Shown piece by piece: positions 1 to 8,829 of a DNA stretch of 41,842 nt; within the stretch, counting starts at the first letter, position 1, and every line of letters starts with the position of its first letter. Under the pieces are notes generated by a model, which was not told the origin of the DNA, searched no databases, and worked only from the letters and a program-made list of their open reading frames with translations. Source of the DNA: JBGCEZ01 sp045106735 (GTDB lineage Bacteria; Planctomycetota; Phycisphaerae; Phycisphaerales; SM1A02); the NCBI GenBank assembly GCA_045106735.1, contig JBGCEZ010000082.1, positions 1-41,842 of the forward strand, in the 5' to 3' direction. The translations under genes and the position numbers were made by a program.

Positions 1-154
1 GGTGGGGGAGGGTGGAGGAGGGCCGGAACCCCACGGTGAGGATCTCCTCGCGCCTCGCAACCCTTGTGGCGATTCGAGATTCCGGCACGTCGGCGGTCCG
101 GACGGAATGATCGGCGAGCGAAGCGGCCTGCGGTGGAATCCACCATCCGTGCGG

Positions 155-925
155 TCACGCTCCGAACTGGACGCGGACGCACGCGGATGCCGGCATCTCC
201 ACCATCCCGCCAACGTCTTCGGCCGACTCATCCACCGCCGTGACGCCGATCGGCCCCAGCGGCGACGCCAGGCAAGCGGCATCGACATCGCCCTCGCTCG
301 CTCCGGCGTAGGTCGGCGCCGCGTGCCAGAGGAAATCGGCCAACGGGATCCGACGTTCGAACGTGACCTCGGCGTTGGCGTGGCGGGTGAAGTCGCCGAT
401 CCCGCTCACTTCCGCCACCATGTGCAGCTCGGACACCGCCGCCCGGAGGGTCAGCCAGAAGCGCCCGGCGGCTTCCGTCTGCCGAGCAATGAAATCGCGT
501 CCGCCGATCGATGTGATCCCGCCCGGCGACATCCGCACCGTCGTCTCGACAAAGACCCGCTCGACGGCTCCGGACGCCGCGATCCCCGGCGCAGCAACAC
601 CGTCCGCGTGGTGACGGCCCGCTTCGATCCGGCGATGCGGCGACGGGCCGTCGGCCACGAGAACGCGTGGAGCCCCGGCCGGCAAGGAGATCAAGTACTG
701 CGGGGCGATGATCATCACGTGATCGTACAAATGGTCGGTTGCATCTCGGAATCGCACGCGCATCTCGAGCGAGAGGTACTCGTCATCCGGCTCAATGGCC
801 CCCCCCGCGCGCCCCAAGCGGTGAAAGTGCACATCCGCCGTCAGGTCCCCGGGCTGCGCGGTGAGCAGCCCGCCCCCTTGGATCGGATGCCGCACGGCGC
901 CGGCGATATGGATCACGTATCGCAT
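155..925 (-). CDS. Hypothetical protein, 256 aa
   Basis: I do not recognise this family. The protein is predicted soluble: there is no signal peptide, membrane segment or obvious catalytic motif. It looks rich in beta strands, with acidic and histidine-containing stretches near residues 30-75. The start is ATG, and the minus strand shows a GGAGA motif about 7 bases upstream, which supports it. The gene lies 37 bases downstream of the TPR protein gene on the same strand, so the two are probably co-transcribed. A long open frame on the opposite strand covers the same DNA, but it has no ribosome-binding site or recognisable protein character, and I treat it as an antisense shadow. Function unknown. 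Confidence 0.6.
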   Translation of the reverse strand: MRYVIHIAGAVRHPIQGGGLLTAQPGDLTADVHFHRLGRAGGAIEPDDEYLSLEMRVRFRDATDHLYDHVMIIAPQYLISLPAGAPRVLVADGPSPHRRIEAGRHHADGVAAPGIAASGAVERVFVETTVRMSPGGITSIGGRDFIARQTEAAGRFWLTLRAAVSELHMVAEVSGIGDFTRHANAEVTFERRIPLADFLWHAAPTYAGASEGDVDAACLASPLGPIGVTAVDESAEDVGGMVEMPASACVRVQFGA

Positions 926-962
926 ATGATCATCTCCGACCGCTTGGAGGAGGACGATCGCC

Positions 963-1739
963 TCAGCCGTCCACGCCCTGCGCTTTCAACCACGCCCGAG
1001 CCTTCGGATGCCGCTTCCACGCCGCTCGCTGGACTCCGGCGCACACGATCGCCTCGGTCTCGTCACCCGGTGAGTAATAGCCTGGCCGTGAACGAGGCAA
1101 ACGTTTGCGGCCCGACACGTACGCTTCCACCGACGGGTTGCGCTCCCGGGCCAGAGCCAGGCTCTCGGCCGCCGCCGCTTCGTCGCCGGTAGCGTACTCA
1201 AGCAGCACGCGTGACCAGGCCGGCGTGGCGAGCCAATCGTCGGGATAGCGGTCCAACAGCGCCCTGGCCTCCCCGTAACGCACCCGCTGGAGGTATGCGA
1301 GCGCCAGGACGTCCCGCACCCCCTGATTGTCACCGGGATTCAGGTCCAGCATCTCCTCGTAGATCTCGATCGCTTCATCGATCCGCCTGACCGACCCGAG
1401 CTGCATCAATGCGTCGGCCAGCGTCGCCATCGCCCGCATGAACGGCCGAGTCTCGTGGACGCCCCAGAAGTGGCCGCGCGCCTGTTCGAACCACTCCGAA
1501 CCGAGATCGCGGCGTCCGGCGGCCACCGCCTCCCGCGCCCGCTCCACGAACTCGTCGGCGTCGTCGCACTCCGCGTCGGCGAGCATCATGAGGGCATCGG
1601 GCAGGTCAGCATGCAAGGCGAGGGCGCGGCGGCACAGCGACAGCGCCAACTCGACATGCCCCCCTGAGATCGCCTCCATCGCGTCGTAGACGATGAGGGT
1701 GGCTTCGCGCTGCTCCGGACTGACTGGCTGGTCGTACAT
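963..1739 (-). CDS. Tetratricopeptide-repeat protein, 258 aa
   Basis: The sequence is all-helical with TPR-like character: repeated A-x-x-L-x-x-A-D-A and G-x-x-x-x-A-L patterns span roughly residues 20-205. These include a segment about an enzyme-like 'alpha-solenoid' core (EEMLDLNPGDNQG, then ALAYLQRVRYGEA). It ends in a conserved-looking tail, LPRSRPGYYSPGDETEA, seen in bacterial TPR proteins that resemble the ST7 family. I chose the ATG at 1739 because GGAGGAG lies 5-7 bases upstream. The open frame extends about 118 codons further, but that extension is arginine-rich and lacks protein character. TPR proteins usually act as protein-interaction scaffolds; the partner here is unknown. The unknown gene at 155-925 follows in the same orientation. 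Confidence 0.75.
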   Translation of the reverse strand: MYDQPVSPEQREATLIVYDAMEAISGGHVELALSLCRRALALHADLPDALMMLADAECDDADEFVERAREAVAAGRRDLGSEWFEQARGHFWGVHETRPFMRAMATLADALMQLGSVRRIDEAIEIYEEMLDLNPGDNQGVRDVLALAYLQRVRYGEARALLDRYPDDWLATPAWSRVLLEYATGDEAAAAESLALARERNPSVEAYVSGRKRLPRSRPGYYSPGDETEAIVCAGVQRAAWKRHPKARAWLKAQGVDG

Positions 1740-1984
1740 CGCACTCCTCCGATTCACAAGAGAGCATGGCGTTTCCCGCTTCGGCCACCAGAAAGTGGCG
1801 CGGAAGTGATCGTTCGAGATTGGTACATGCGCCGGCGGGAGGCTGGGTGAACCGACATGCGTCGACAGCGCACGGACCATAGCGAGTTTTCCGGCTGCCC
1901 CTGGAACACGTGATCGAATGACGATGCGACTGCACTGCAAGCCCGCGACCGCGGCGGGGGGGCGACGAACGATCTGCCCCGACC

Positions 1985-4843
1985 TCACCGCCCCCCGCAC
2001 ACACCCCAATTCGACAGCAGCTGCAGCAGGTCGGCAAAGTCGACGGCGCCGCTCTGGTCGACATCTTCCCCGCACCCCTCGCACGGGCCCCACGCCGCAA
2101 GGACCGCCAGAAGATCAGCGAAATCGACGACGCCGCTGGCATCGACATCCGCTGGACACTGGCCATCGAGGATGTTGAACCTTCCAACCCAGGTCCTCCA
2201 ATCGTCGGTCCGGAACATGGTGTGACTCCAGAAGACCGATGGCTCCACCGGATCCTCTTCGAGGCCGTTGTAATCCCCCCAGCGGCTCCCAAGCTCTGGC
2301 GACAGGCTCACCTGCATGCGCACCGGCGCCCGCAGCGTGCCGAGCGCATCGCCCGCCAGTCGGAAGGCACGCTCCACCGACACGAACTGTGCCGATGAGG
2401 ACCGATTGAACGCGAGCGCCATGTTGCCGTCGACGTCGACGTCGATGGCCGGGAAGTACGTGTGGTCACCTGGCCCGAGATCCAGTGTTCCAACCTGCCG
2501 AAGTTCCGGAACGCCACCCTCCGGCCAACCGTTCATGCGGACCTCGTACCACCGGACGCGGGCCGTGCCGCTCTCACCGATCGTGTGCGCGAGCCACAAC
2601 GAACGATCGCGGTACACCCCATGCTTGAATCGTCGATCGACCGTCTCCACACGATTCGTCGAACCGCGCTGGACGGCGTCCGGAGGATCGGAGAACGTCG
2701 GCACGGCGAGATTGAACACGTCTCGCGTGGGTTCCCCCAAAGGATCGCGTACGGCGACGAGTTGGATCGACGAGCTCGACGTGTACGGCGTCACGAAGTA
2801 CTGGGCCGCTACATCTGCGTCATACGTCTTGACGGATCCGTGTCCACGGACGCCGGTGTGATTACGCACCGATCGAACCGGCGCCGCGGCACCATCGATC
2901 ATCGCCTGCTTCGGAAACGTGTGGACCCAGTTTCCTTCGGGTGGATCGAAGAAGTCGGTCGTGATGAAGATTGCATCCGGCCCGACCCCGAGGTTGGGAA
3001 AGTCGATGTTCCCGCCGACGCCGCTGAGGTCGTAGCGGTACTTGTTCCATGCCCCGTTCGGGTCCGCATCGTCGGAGACCGCAACACAGAGAAGACTCAA
3101 GTTGCTTCCGAGTCGTTCGGTGGCCGCGACGATGAAACGGTTCGTGGACCGGTCGTACAGCGCGACCGGATCAAAGACGAATCCTCCGGCTCCCACCTCT
3201 TCCCAGAAACCACCGGGACCAGAGATGTCTTGATCGAGCGTCAGCGTCCCGTCCTTGTCGTAGAAACGGATCGCTTGGTTGACGACGACGACCAACTGGT
3301 TCGGACCCACCGCGATGTCCGCATCGGCCGGATCCCAACCACGCGACTGAAAGCCGATGAAGCCAACCTCGTCCGCGTCGCCCATGGCCAGACGTTCCGA
3401 CCCGGGACCGGGAGGCGTCCATGTCTGATTGCGCACGGGCGCCACGCGGCCCTGGCGCAGCTGACCGAGCGGCATCGGGCGAGCGCAGATCGACGTGTGA
3501 ACGCGCACATCGGATCGGCCGGGGGACGGCGAAGGCACCGACCTGACTTGCACGCCCACGCCGACTCCGGAAGCATCCGTTCCCACGCCACCACACCAGG
3601 CGGCGGCGATGACGCCATCGGCGCCGCGCACAAGTCGGCGCGCATTCGACCCGGGATCCAGCCGGCGTGGACCAGCGTCCGGCGCACCCACCCGAAACGC
3701 CGGACCCATCGGACGACCCGCCACGTCGAAGGACCGGGCAGTGATGCCGGCGGACGCGGGGGGAGAGCCATCGGACGTGAAGGCCTGGCGCGCCTCGGCG
3801 TTGTGCGCAATCGTGAAGCGCCCGTCGCCGGACATCGCCACGGCCACGCCGCTCCGCCAGGTTTCCCCGCCCGGCGGCGCGACCACGATGCGATCTCCAA
3901 GCGGACGCCCAATTGCGTCAAACCGCTGGGCCCGGACGCCGTAGCCGTTTTCGACGCCGGCGCTCATCCACGCGATGGCAAAGCGCCCGTCGTCGTCACA
4001 GTCAATCGACGGCTCGATGTCACCATCGCCGTCGCCGTCCCCCGAACCGCCCGTCACGATGATGATGTGACCGACGCGTTCGCCACAACGACCAACGCGC
4101 TGGGCCCGGATCCCGCGGCTCGTTCCGTCGGCGGTCGTGGCGGCCCAGCTCACGACGAATCGCCCCTGCGTCTGCGCGGCGACCGCGGGAAGGCCCTGAT
4201 CGAACGCGTCATCGGAGGCAATCTCAAACTCGTCGGTCTCGGCGATCCCGTCGGCGTTGAACCAACGACCGGTCACCACCCGTTGACCACGGTCACGAGC
4301 CGTCCACACGACCAGCGCGCCGTCCTCCGACACCGCAATCGCCGGCCGGGCGTGATGGTCCAGTTCATTCGTGTTCACCACGAACTCATCGCCGCGCGCC
4401 ACGAACTCGTCTTCCGTTCGGCCGAACCGACGACCCCGGATCGCGTGCCCCCCGCCACCATGATCCGCCGACGCCCACACCACCCATGCGTCGCCATCTC
4501 CGTCGATCGCGACGGAGGGAGCGTCCTGCTGGCCCGACAGGGTCTGGTTCACATGCACCTCCTCCCCGATCGCCACGCCCTGTGGATCGATGAGGCGTCC
4601 GAAGATCCCAGACGTACCGCCTTCCTGCCGGCGGCTCGTCCACACCGTGAAGGTTGTTCCATCGGCCCACCGAGCAAGACTCGCTTGCTGTTGCCGGCCC
4701 ATCGTGAACACGTTCGCCTGCGTCTGCACGACATGCCATCCGGGCGATGCAGCTGGACCGATGGAACGGGTCACCAGGGCGCCAGTACTGCACACGCCCA
4801 CCAGAATGCCGAGAGCGAATCGAGCGCGGATCATGGTCGACAT
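1985..4843 (-). CDS. Secreted repeat/propeller protein with double C-terminal dockerin, 952 aa
   Basis: An exported protein. The N-terminus starting at the ATG at 4843 gives a typical signal peptide (MSTMIRARFALGILVGVC). A farther upstream ATG at 4951 has no ribosome-binding site and would bury the signal. Residues about 40-430 contain repeated units of W-A/T...G-x-x-I-R-A/G-x-R-F, like those of adhesin or hemolysin-like planctomycete proteins. Residues about 470-890 resemble a sialidase-like beta-propeller, with GPNQLVVVVNQAIRFYDKDG followed by FDPVALYDRSTNRF. The C-terminus has two dockerin-like calcium loops, DVDASGVVDFADLL and DVDQSGAVDFADLL, each followed by W-G-x-C. These modules are expected to anchor or assemble the protein outside the cell. 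No catalytic residues could be assigned. It is divergently transcribed from the S74 genes. Confidence 0.82.
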   Translation of the reverse strand: MSTMIRARFALGILVGVCSTGALVTRSIGPAASPGWHVVQTQANVFTMGRQQQASLARWADGTTFTVWTSRRQEGGTSGIFGRLIDPQGVAIGEEVHVNQTLSGQQDAPSVAIDGDGDAWVVWASADHGGGGHAIRGRRFGRTEDEFVARGDEFVVNTNELDHHARPAIAVSEDGALVVWTARDRGQRVVTGRWFNADGIAETDEFEIASDDAFDQGLPAVAAQTQGRFVVSWAATTADGTSRGIRAQRVGRCGERVGHIIIVTGGSGDGDGDGDIEPSIDCDDDGRFAIAWMSAGVENGYGVRAQRFDAIGRPLGDRIVVAPPGGETWRSGVAVAMSGDGRFTIAHNAEARQAFTSDGSPPASAGITARSFDVAGRPMGPAFRVGAPDAGPRRLDPGSNARRLVRGADGVIAAAWCGGVGTDASGVGVGVQVRSVPSPSPGRSDVRVHTSICARPMPLGQLRQGRVAPVRNQTWTPPGPGSERLAMGDADEVGFIGFQSRGWDPADADIAVGPNQLVVVVNQAIRFYDKDGTLTLDQDISGPGGFWEEVGAGGFVFDPVALYDRSTNRFIVAATERLGSNLSLLCVAVSDDADPNGAWNKYRYDLSGVGGNIDFPNLGVGPDAIFITTDFFDPPEGNWVHTFPKQAMIDGAAAPVRSVRNHTGVRGHGSVKTYDADVAAQYFVTPYTSSSSIQLVAVRDPLGEPTRDVFNLAVPTFSDPPDAVQRGSTNRVETVDRRFKHGVYRDRSLWLAHTIGESGTARVRWYEVRMNGWPEGGVPELRQVGTLDLGPGDHTYFPAIDVDVDGNMALAFNRSSSAQFVSVERAFRLAGDALGTLRAPVRMQVSLSPELGSRWGDYNGLEEDPVEPSVFWSHTMFRTDDWRTWVGRFNILDGQCPADVDASGVVDFADLLAVLAAWGPCEGCGEDVDQSGAVDFADLLQLLSNWGVCGGR

Positions 4844-5051
4844 GCCGGGACGTTCCAATCCTGCCCGCGATTGGTGCGGGCGACGACGAACTGAGGGAAG
4901 AGGGCGATTCAGTATGGCCCGCGGCCCCGTGGGCGAGAAGGCGAAATCCATGAAACCGCGGAGGTGATGGCGGCTGACGCCTCCTGTGACGTCGGCACGC
5001 GAGGGGCGAGAGGTGCGGACGATGCGCCGTCATGTCACGGGTGCACCTCGA

Positions 5052-5073
5052 GTCAACGTTGACCTGAAGTCAA
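5052..5073. promoter_or_regulatory. Operator-like palindrome cluster
   Basis: GTCAACGTTGAC (5052-5063) is a perfect 12-base palindrome. It is followed after CTGAA by a third GTCAA half-site (5069-5073), so TTGAC-N5-GTCAA forms a second overlapping palindrome. The arrangement of three alternating half-sites in a divergent promoter region is typical of a dimeric regulator site. TTGACC at 5059-5064 could also act as a -35 element. The regulator is unknown and the regulatory role is inference. Confidence 0.35.
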
Positions 5074-5106
5074 CTGTCACACTCGAATCAAGTGGCATCA
5101 TGGATG

Positions 5107-5166
5107 GATCGTTGAGTGCACGAACCCGCCGCCGGCCTCGTCGGTCGGCGGCACGATTCAACGATC
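5107..5166 (+). other. Imperfect long hairpin in the S74 gene leader
   Basis: GATCGTTGA (5107-5115) pairs perfectly with TCAACGATC (5158-5166), and CCGCCG (5126-5131) with CGGCGG (5146-5151) inside it. The fold lies about 150 bases upstream of the ATG at 5314. If transcribed it would be a stable 5' leader structure. There is no U-tract, so it is not a classical terminator. It could be an RNA stability element or a chance GC-rich fold. Confidence 0.3.
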
Positions 5167-5313
5167 GCACGGCCCAGACCGTCTCGCGCACACCGGCAAC
5201 CCGTCGAGACAGGCAACCTCTCGAGACCCGACGTCACCGGCAGCACCGGCGCCACCCGCGCCCGCGCGATCTCCGCGCTCGCCGCACCCCCACCACCTCA
5301 AAGGAACCCCATC

Positions 5314-6759
5314 ATGAGTCAACTTCGACGATTCACGTCCGCTTCGACCCTCACGTCCGCCAGCCTCGACGTGACCCTCGGCCGCCGCTCGACCGCTCTG
5401 TTCGCCGGGGCGACCGTCCTCGCCGCCGCGCTGGCCGCGACGACGTTCAATCCGCCACCCGCCCACGCAACGGTGCTCCTCGCCGGCGATCCGCTGCCGT
5501 CTCCGACGGTGGACATCAGCTACCAGGGACGCATCGACATCGATGGCGCCCCGGCGTCCGGCCCCATCGACTTTCGCTTCGAACTCTTTGACGCCCCGGC
5601 GGCCGGCGATCCCGTTGGCGACGCCATCGACCGCACCAGCGTTCCCGTCTTCGGCGGCGTGTTCACCACGCTGCTCGATTTCGCGCCCTCGCTCTTCACC
5701 GACGCCCGCTGGCTGCAGATCTCCGTCATTGAATCCGATGGTTCACTCTCCACCTTGCTCCCACGGCAGCCGATCACGCCCGCCCCCGAAGCCCTCCGCA
5801 CCCGCGGCATCACCACCGACGCCACGGGCGAGCGCATCGCCATCGGTGGCGGCGCCCCCGACCCGTCGACCGACACCGCGCTGACCGTCTTCGGCCGCGA
5901 TGAACCGAACTCCCCGCCTCCGCTGGTGCTCTCGAACGGCAGCCAGCACTGGTTCATGGGACCGAACGCCGGTGGCGACTTCGTGATCACCGAGGATGTC
6001 AGCAACCCCGCCATCACCATCACAACCGACGGCGACATCGAGTTCCAAACCGGGTCGGTCATCGCCGGCGTCAATCGCGTGACGGGCTTTCCGACCCTCA
6101 GCCTGTTCGGTTCGCCAACCTCGATGGCCAACGGACCGGACATCTTCATCGACGCCCAGGGCAACGTCGGCATCGGCACCAACACGCCGCAGAACCAATT
6201 GCACATCGAGCATCCGCCGCTCGGTACCGGCTGGGGCGTCCGGATCACCAACAGCAGTGTTGCCGCCTTCCAAGGCGCCATGCGCATGACCAATCTCGGA
6301 TTCCTCGACGTCACCAACGATGCTGCATCCGGCAATCCGAGCTTCGCCCGATTGAACTCCGGCGGCGTGTGGACGGCGATCTCCGATGCCCGCCGCAAGA
6401 CCGACATCGCGCCGCTGACTGGCGGGCTCGCCGGGGCGATGCAACTTGAACCGGTGACGTACCACTACCGGGACGCGGACGGCGCGCCCACCGGTCCGCA
6501 GCGAATGGGTTTCATCGCCCAGCAGGTACGCGAGGTCTACCCGTCGCTCGTCACCGAGGGCGATGACCTGCTCACGTTGGACTACGCCACGCTCAGCACC
6601 GTGGCCATCGCCGCGCTGCGGGAACAACAGGGCGAGATCGAACGTGCCGATCGGGCGCTTGATTCGTTGCGTTCCGCGTCGCGCGAACGCACCGACCAGA
6701 TCGCCCAGTTGGAAGCGGCATTGGAACGAATGGAATCGCTGCTCGCCCCGCGCGACTGA
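5314..6759 (+). CDS. Secreted S74 (endosialidase-type chaperone) domain protein, 481 aa
   Basis: The N-terminus has an export signal (hydrophobic stretch at about residues 28-45, then a small-residue region ending near AHA). It is followed by an ISYQGRIDIDGAP module (residues about 68-175) typical of secreted 'tail fibre domain' proteins, then beta-rich repeats. From about residue 350 comes an intramolecular chaperone domain of the Peptidase_S74 type: ISDARRKTDI, then MGFIAQQVREVYPSLV, ending in a coiled coil. Ser357 in the S-D-x-R-x-K motif matches the autoproteolytic serine known in phage endosialidases, where the chaperone trimerises the shaft and then cleaves itself off. The ATG at 5314 is preceded by AAAGGA at about 8 bases and gives the signal peptide directly. 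A paralogue follows at 6822. Confidence 0.85.
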   Translation: MSQLRRFTSASTLTSASLDVTLGRRSTALFAGATVLAAALAATTFNPPPAHATVLLAGDPLPSPTVDISYQGRIDIDGAPASGPIDFRFELFDAPAAGDPVGDAIDRTSVPVFGGVFTTLLDFAPSLFTDARWLQISVIESDGSLSTLLPRQPITPAPEALRTRGITTDATGERIAIGGGAPDPSTDTALTVFGRDEPNSPPPLVLSNGSQHWFMGPNAGGDFVITEDVSNPAITITTDGDIEFQTGSVIAGVNRVTGFPTLSLFGSPTSMANGPDIFIDAQGNVGIGTNTPQNQLHIEHPPLGTGWGVRITNSSVAAFQGAMRMTNLGFLDVTNDAASGNPSFARLNSGGVWTAISDARRKTDIAPLTGGLAGAMQLEPVTYHYRDADGAPTGPQRMGFIAQQVREVYPSLVTEGDDLLTLDYATLSTVAIAALREQQGEIERADRALDSLRSASRERTDQIAQLEAALERMESLLAPRD

Positions 6760-6821
6760 TCGCCAGCCGGATGCTCTCGTCACCCGCCCGCCCAACCCTA
6801 TCTGAACTTCGGACCACCTCC

Positions 6822-8222
6822 ATGTCACTCATTCAACGAACGCTTGCCCGCAGCACCAACTTTGGCCGCGCGTGCCGCGTGGGCCGAACCATCGCGGTCA
6901 TCGCCTGCGCCGCGGCCGCCACCGTCGCCGTCACGTCCACCCCAGCCGTCGCCCAGTCAACCCCCGGGATCATCACCTACCAAGGGCGCATCGAGTTCTC
7001 CGGCGAACCGTACGCCGGCCTGCTGGATCTTCGTTTCACCCTGTTCAACGCCCCGGTCGGCGGCCGATCGGTCGGCGATCCCAGCATTCGCGCGGACGTC
7101 CCGGTGCGCGATGGCGTCTTCTCCGCCACGCTGGATGTGCCGACCGGCGCGTTCGACGGTCCGCGCTGGCTGGAAGTCGCCGCCCGGACAGGCCTTGACC
7201 CGTTCGTCGCACTGGGACCCCGCGAGTTCGTGTCGCCAGCCTTCGCCAGCGCCCGCGAGGACGGACTGCACCTGCGACCGGCCGATGGACGCGTCGAGAT
7301 CGGACCGGTGTCCCCGCTGGTCGGCCATAACGTCTCCCTTGTCGTGGCGACGATGGACGACACTCCCAACGTGTCACTGAAACGGGGGGCCGCGCAATTC
7401 GACATGCACACCCTTGACTCCGTCCCCTTGAGCACCTTTCTCCTCACCCTCGACGATTTCTTCTCGAGCCTCATCTCCTTCAACGCGGACGGCCGGTTCG
7501 AGACGGGTTTCAGCACCTGGGTCTCGGGCCCCAGCGGAATCGCCGGTGACGTGCTGTCCCTGAGCATGGGAACCGCACCACTGGTGATCAGAAACTCCGG
7601 CCGCGTTCAGATCGGCACTGGCCTTGGGAGTTCATCGATCCTGACCGTTCAGCACGGGGCGGTCGGAACGGACTGGGGCGTCCGGTTGGAGAATTCGGGT
7701 CAACCGACGTTCGCTGGCGGCTTCCGACTCGGTGACAACGGGTTCCTGGATGTCACCAACTCCGCCAACGACCCCGGCGCGATGTTCGCCCGACTGAACA
7801 CCACCGGAACTTGGAGCGCGGTTTCCGACGTCCGGCGCAAGACCGATGTCATGCCGATGACGAACGTGCTCAAACGCGTCCGCGCCCTCGAACCGGTGAC
7901 CTATCGCTACCGCCAGGGTGATTCGGTCACCACCCCCGACATGCTGCGCATCGGCTTCATCGCGCAACAGATTCGTTCTGTGTTCCCGTCGCTGGTGGAA
8001 GAGGGCGACGGCCTCCTGACGATGGACCACGCCACGCTCAACGTGGTGGCCATCGCCGGCGCTCGGGAGCAGGCCGCGCAGCTTCGCGCCCTCGCCGCCG
8101 AGCTGGACGTCGCGCGGGCGGCCGCGGCCGACGAGAAGCGCGACCTCGCGCGGCTGTTCACCCGCGCGGCCGAACTCGAACTGGCGCTTGCCGCAGTGAC
8201 CTCGCCAGGACGCGTCCGATGA
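6822..8222 (+). CDS. Secreted S74 domain protein, second paralogue, 466 aa
   Basis: Same architecture as the gene just upstream. It has a signal peptide (hydrophobic AVIACAAAATVAVTS with cleavage near AVAQS), a YQGRIEFSGEPYAG module at about residues 50-150, beta-rich repeats, and a C-terminal S74-type chaperone. Ser335 sits in VSDVRRKTDV, followed by RIGFIAQQIRSVFPSLVEEG and a long alanine-rich coiled coil. The two paralogues share domain order and motif spacing, so tandem duplication is likely. The ATG at 6822 starts the signal peptide; upstream in-frame codons add no plausible protein. The stop overlaps a possible ATG of the next frame (ATGA at 8219-8222), suggesting co-transcription with the small dockerin protein. 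Homotrimer formation and self-cleavage are inferred from the family. Confidence 0.83.
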   Translation: MSLIQRTLARSTNFGRACRVGRTIAVIACAAAATVAVTSTPAVAQSTPGIITYQGRIEFSGEPYAGLLDLRFTLFNAPVGGRSVGDPSIRADVPVRDGVFSATLDVPTGAFDGPRWLEVAARTGLDPFVALGPREFVSPAFASAREDGLHLRPADGRVEIGPVSPLVGHNVSLVVATMDDTPNVSLKRGAAQFDMHTLDSVPLSTFLLTLDDFFSSLISFNADGRFETGFSTWVSGPSGIAGDVLSLSMGTAPLVIRNSGRVQIGTGLGSSSILTVQHGAVGTDWGVRLENSGQPTFAGGFRLGDNGFLDVTNSANDPGAMFARLNTTGTWSAVSDVRRKTDVMPMTNVLKRVRALEPVTYRYRQGDSVTTPDMLRIGFIAQQIRSVFPSLVEEGDGLLTMDHATLNVVAIAGAREQAAQLRALAAELDVARAAAADEKRDLARLFTRAAELELALAAVTSPGRVR

Positions 8223-8284
8223 CCACCCACCGCCCGGCTCCGTGGCCGACCACTCCCACCGCTCATCCGCATCGGATCTCACCC

Positions 8285-8695
8285 ATGCCCGCCAGACCCA
8301 GCTACCTTGCAACGTGCGTCCTGTTCGTCGCCAGTCTCCTGACCGGATCGGCCTTCGCCGGCGGAGGATTCACCCTCACCGCCTCCACCATCGACGCCGG
8401 TGGCGGCTTCTCGGCCGATGCGACTTACACACTCGTCGGCACCGTCGGCCAGCCCGATGCAGGGGTGCACTTCGCGCCGGGCTACACGCTCATCGGCGGG
8501 TTCCACGCCGAGCCGCAACCCGCCGCCCCGATCTGCCCGGGCGACTTCAACGACTCCGGTGACGTGGACGTGCCCGACCTCGTCTTCCTGCTCGCGTTCT
8601 GGAACACGGACGGCGCCGACCTCAATGGCGACGGCACGACCGACACCACCGACCTGATCGCGTTGCTCGCCGTTTGGGGACCGTGCCCAAGCTGA
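8285..8695 (+). CDS. Small secreted dockerin protein, 136 aa
   Basis: A short exported protein with a clean signal peptide (ATCVLFVASLLTGSAFAGGG). A middle section, FTLTASTIDAGGG ... YTLVGTVGQPDAG ... YTLIGGFH, is a short module often found just before dockerins in planctomycete proteins. At the C-terminus are two calcium-loop repeats (DFNDSGDVDVPDLV and DLNGDGTTDTTDLI) ending in W-G-P-C. I chose the ATG at 8285 because it begins the signal peptide. An alternative ATG at 8219 overlaps the previous stop but adds 22 proline/threonine-rich residues in front of the signal. It is probably co-transcribed with the two S74 genes. Its role could be to supply an anchoring or scaffold module, but that is speculation. 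Confidence 0.78.
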   Translation: MPARPSYLATCVLFVASLLTGSAFAGGGFTLTASTIDAGGGFSADATYTLVGTVGQPDAGVHFAPGYTLIGGFHAEPQPAAPICPGDFNDSGDVDVPDLVFLLAFWNTDGADLNGDGTTDTTDLIALLAVWGPCPS

Positions 8696-8751
8696 GCGGG
8701 ACGCGCCTTCGACCGCAGGACGCAACACGTCGACGCCTGACTCCATGAAGC

Positions 8752-8785
8752 ACCGGCCGGCGAGCAATGTGCTCGACCGGCCGGT
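8752..8785. terminator. Bidirectional hairpin terminator
   Basis: ACCGGCCGG(C)GAGCA pairs with TGCTCGACCGGCCGGT around an ATG loop (8767-8769), with a single bulged base. It sits between convergent transcription units (8285-8695 plus, 8830 and beyond minus). There is no U-run, as is common in high-GC genomes, so termination efficiency is uncertain. Confidence 0.6.
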
Positions 8786-8829
8786 TGCATTGGCGATCAT
8801 GCTCCGCCCTGCGTTGGACGCCGCCGCCG

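Larger units (their letters stand above)
4844..5313. other. Divergent intergenic region between dockerin and S74 genes
   Basis: About 470 bases between two divergent start codons. No protein-like frame was seen. The right half holds a cluster of GTCAA/TTGAC half-sites (5052-5073) and a large imperfect hairpin (5107-5166), annotated separately. It should contain promoters for both flanking genes, but I could not assign a convincing -35/-10 pair. Confidence 0.5.

Noticed and set aside
2..1192. Long plus-strand open frame over the first 1.2 kb
   Set aside because: Arginine/proline-rich with no ribosome-binding site or motif; it is antisense to two minus-strand genes that have good starts.
2462..4894. 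810-codon plus-strand open frame
   Set aside because: Antisense to the large dockerin gene, whose minus-strand product has a signal peptide and dockerin tail; high-GC antisense frames are often open.
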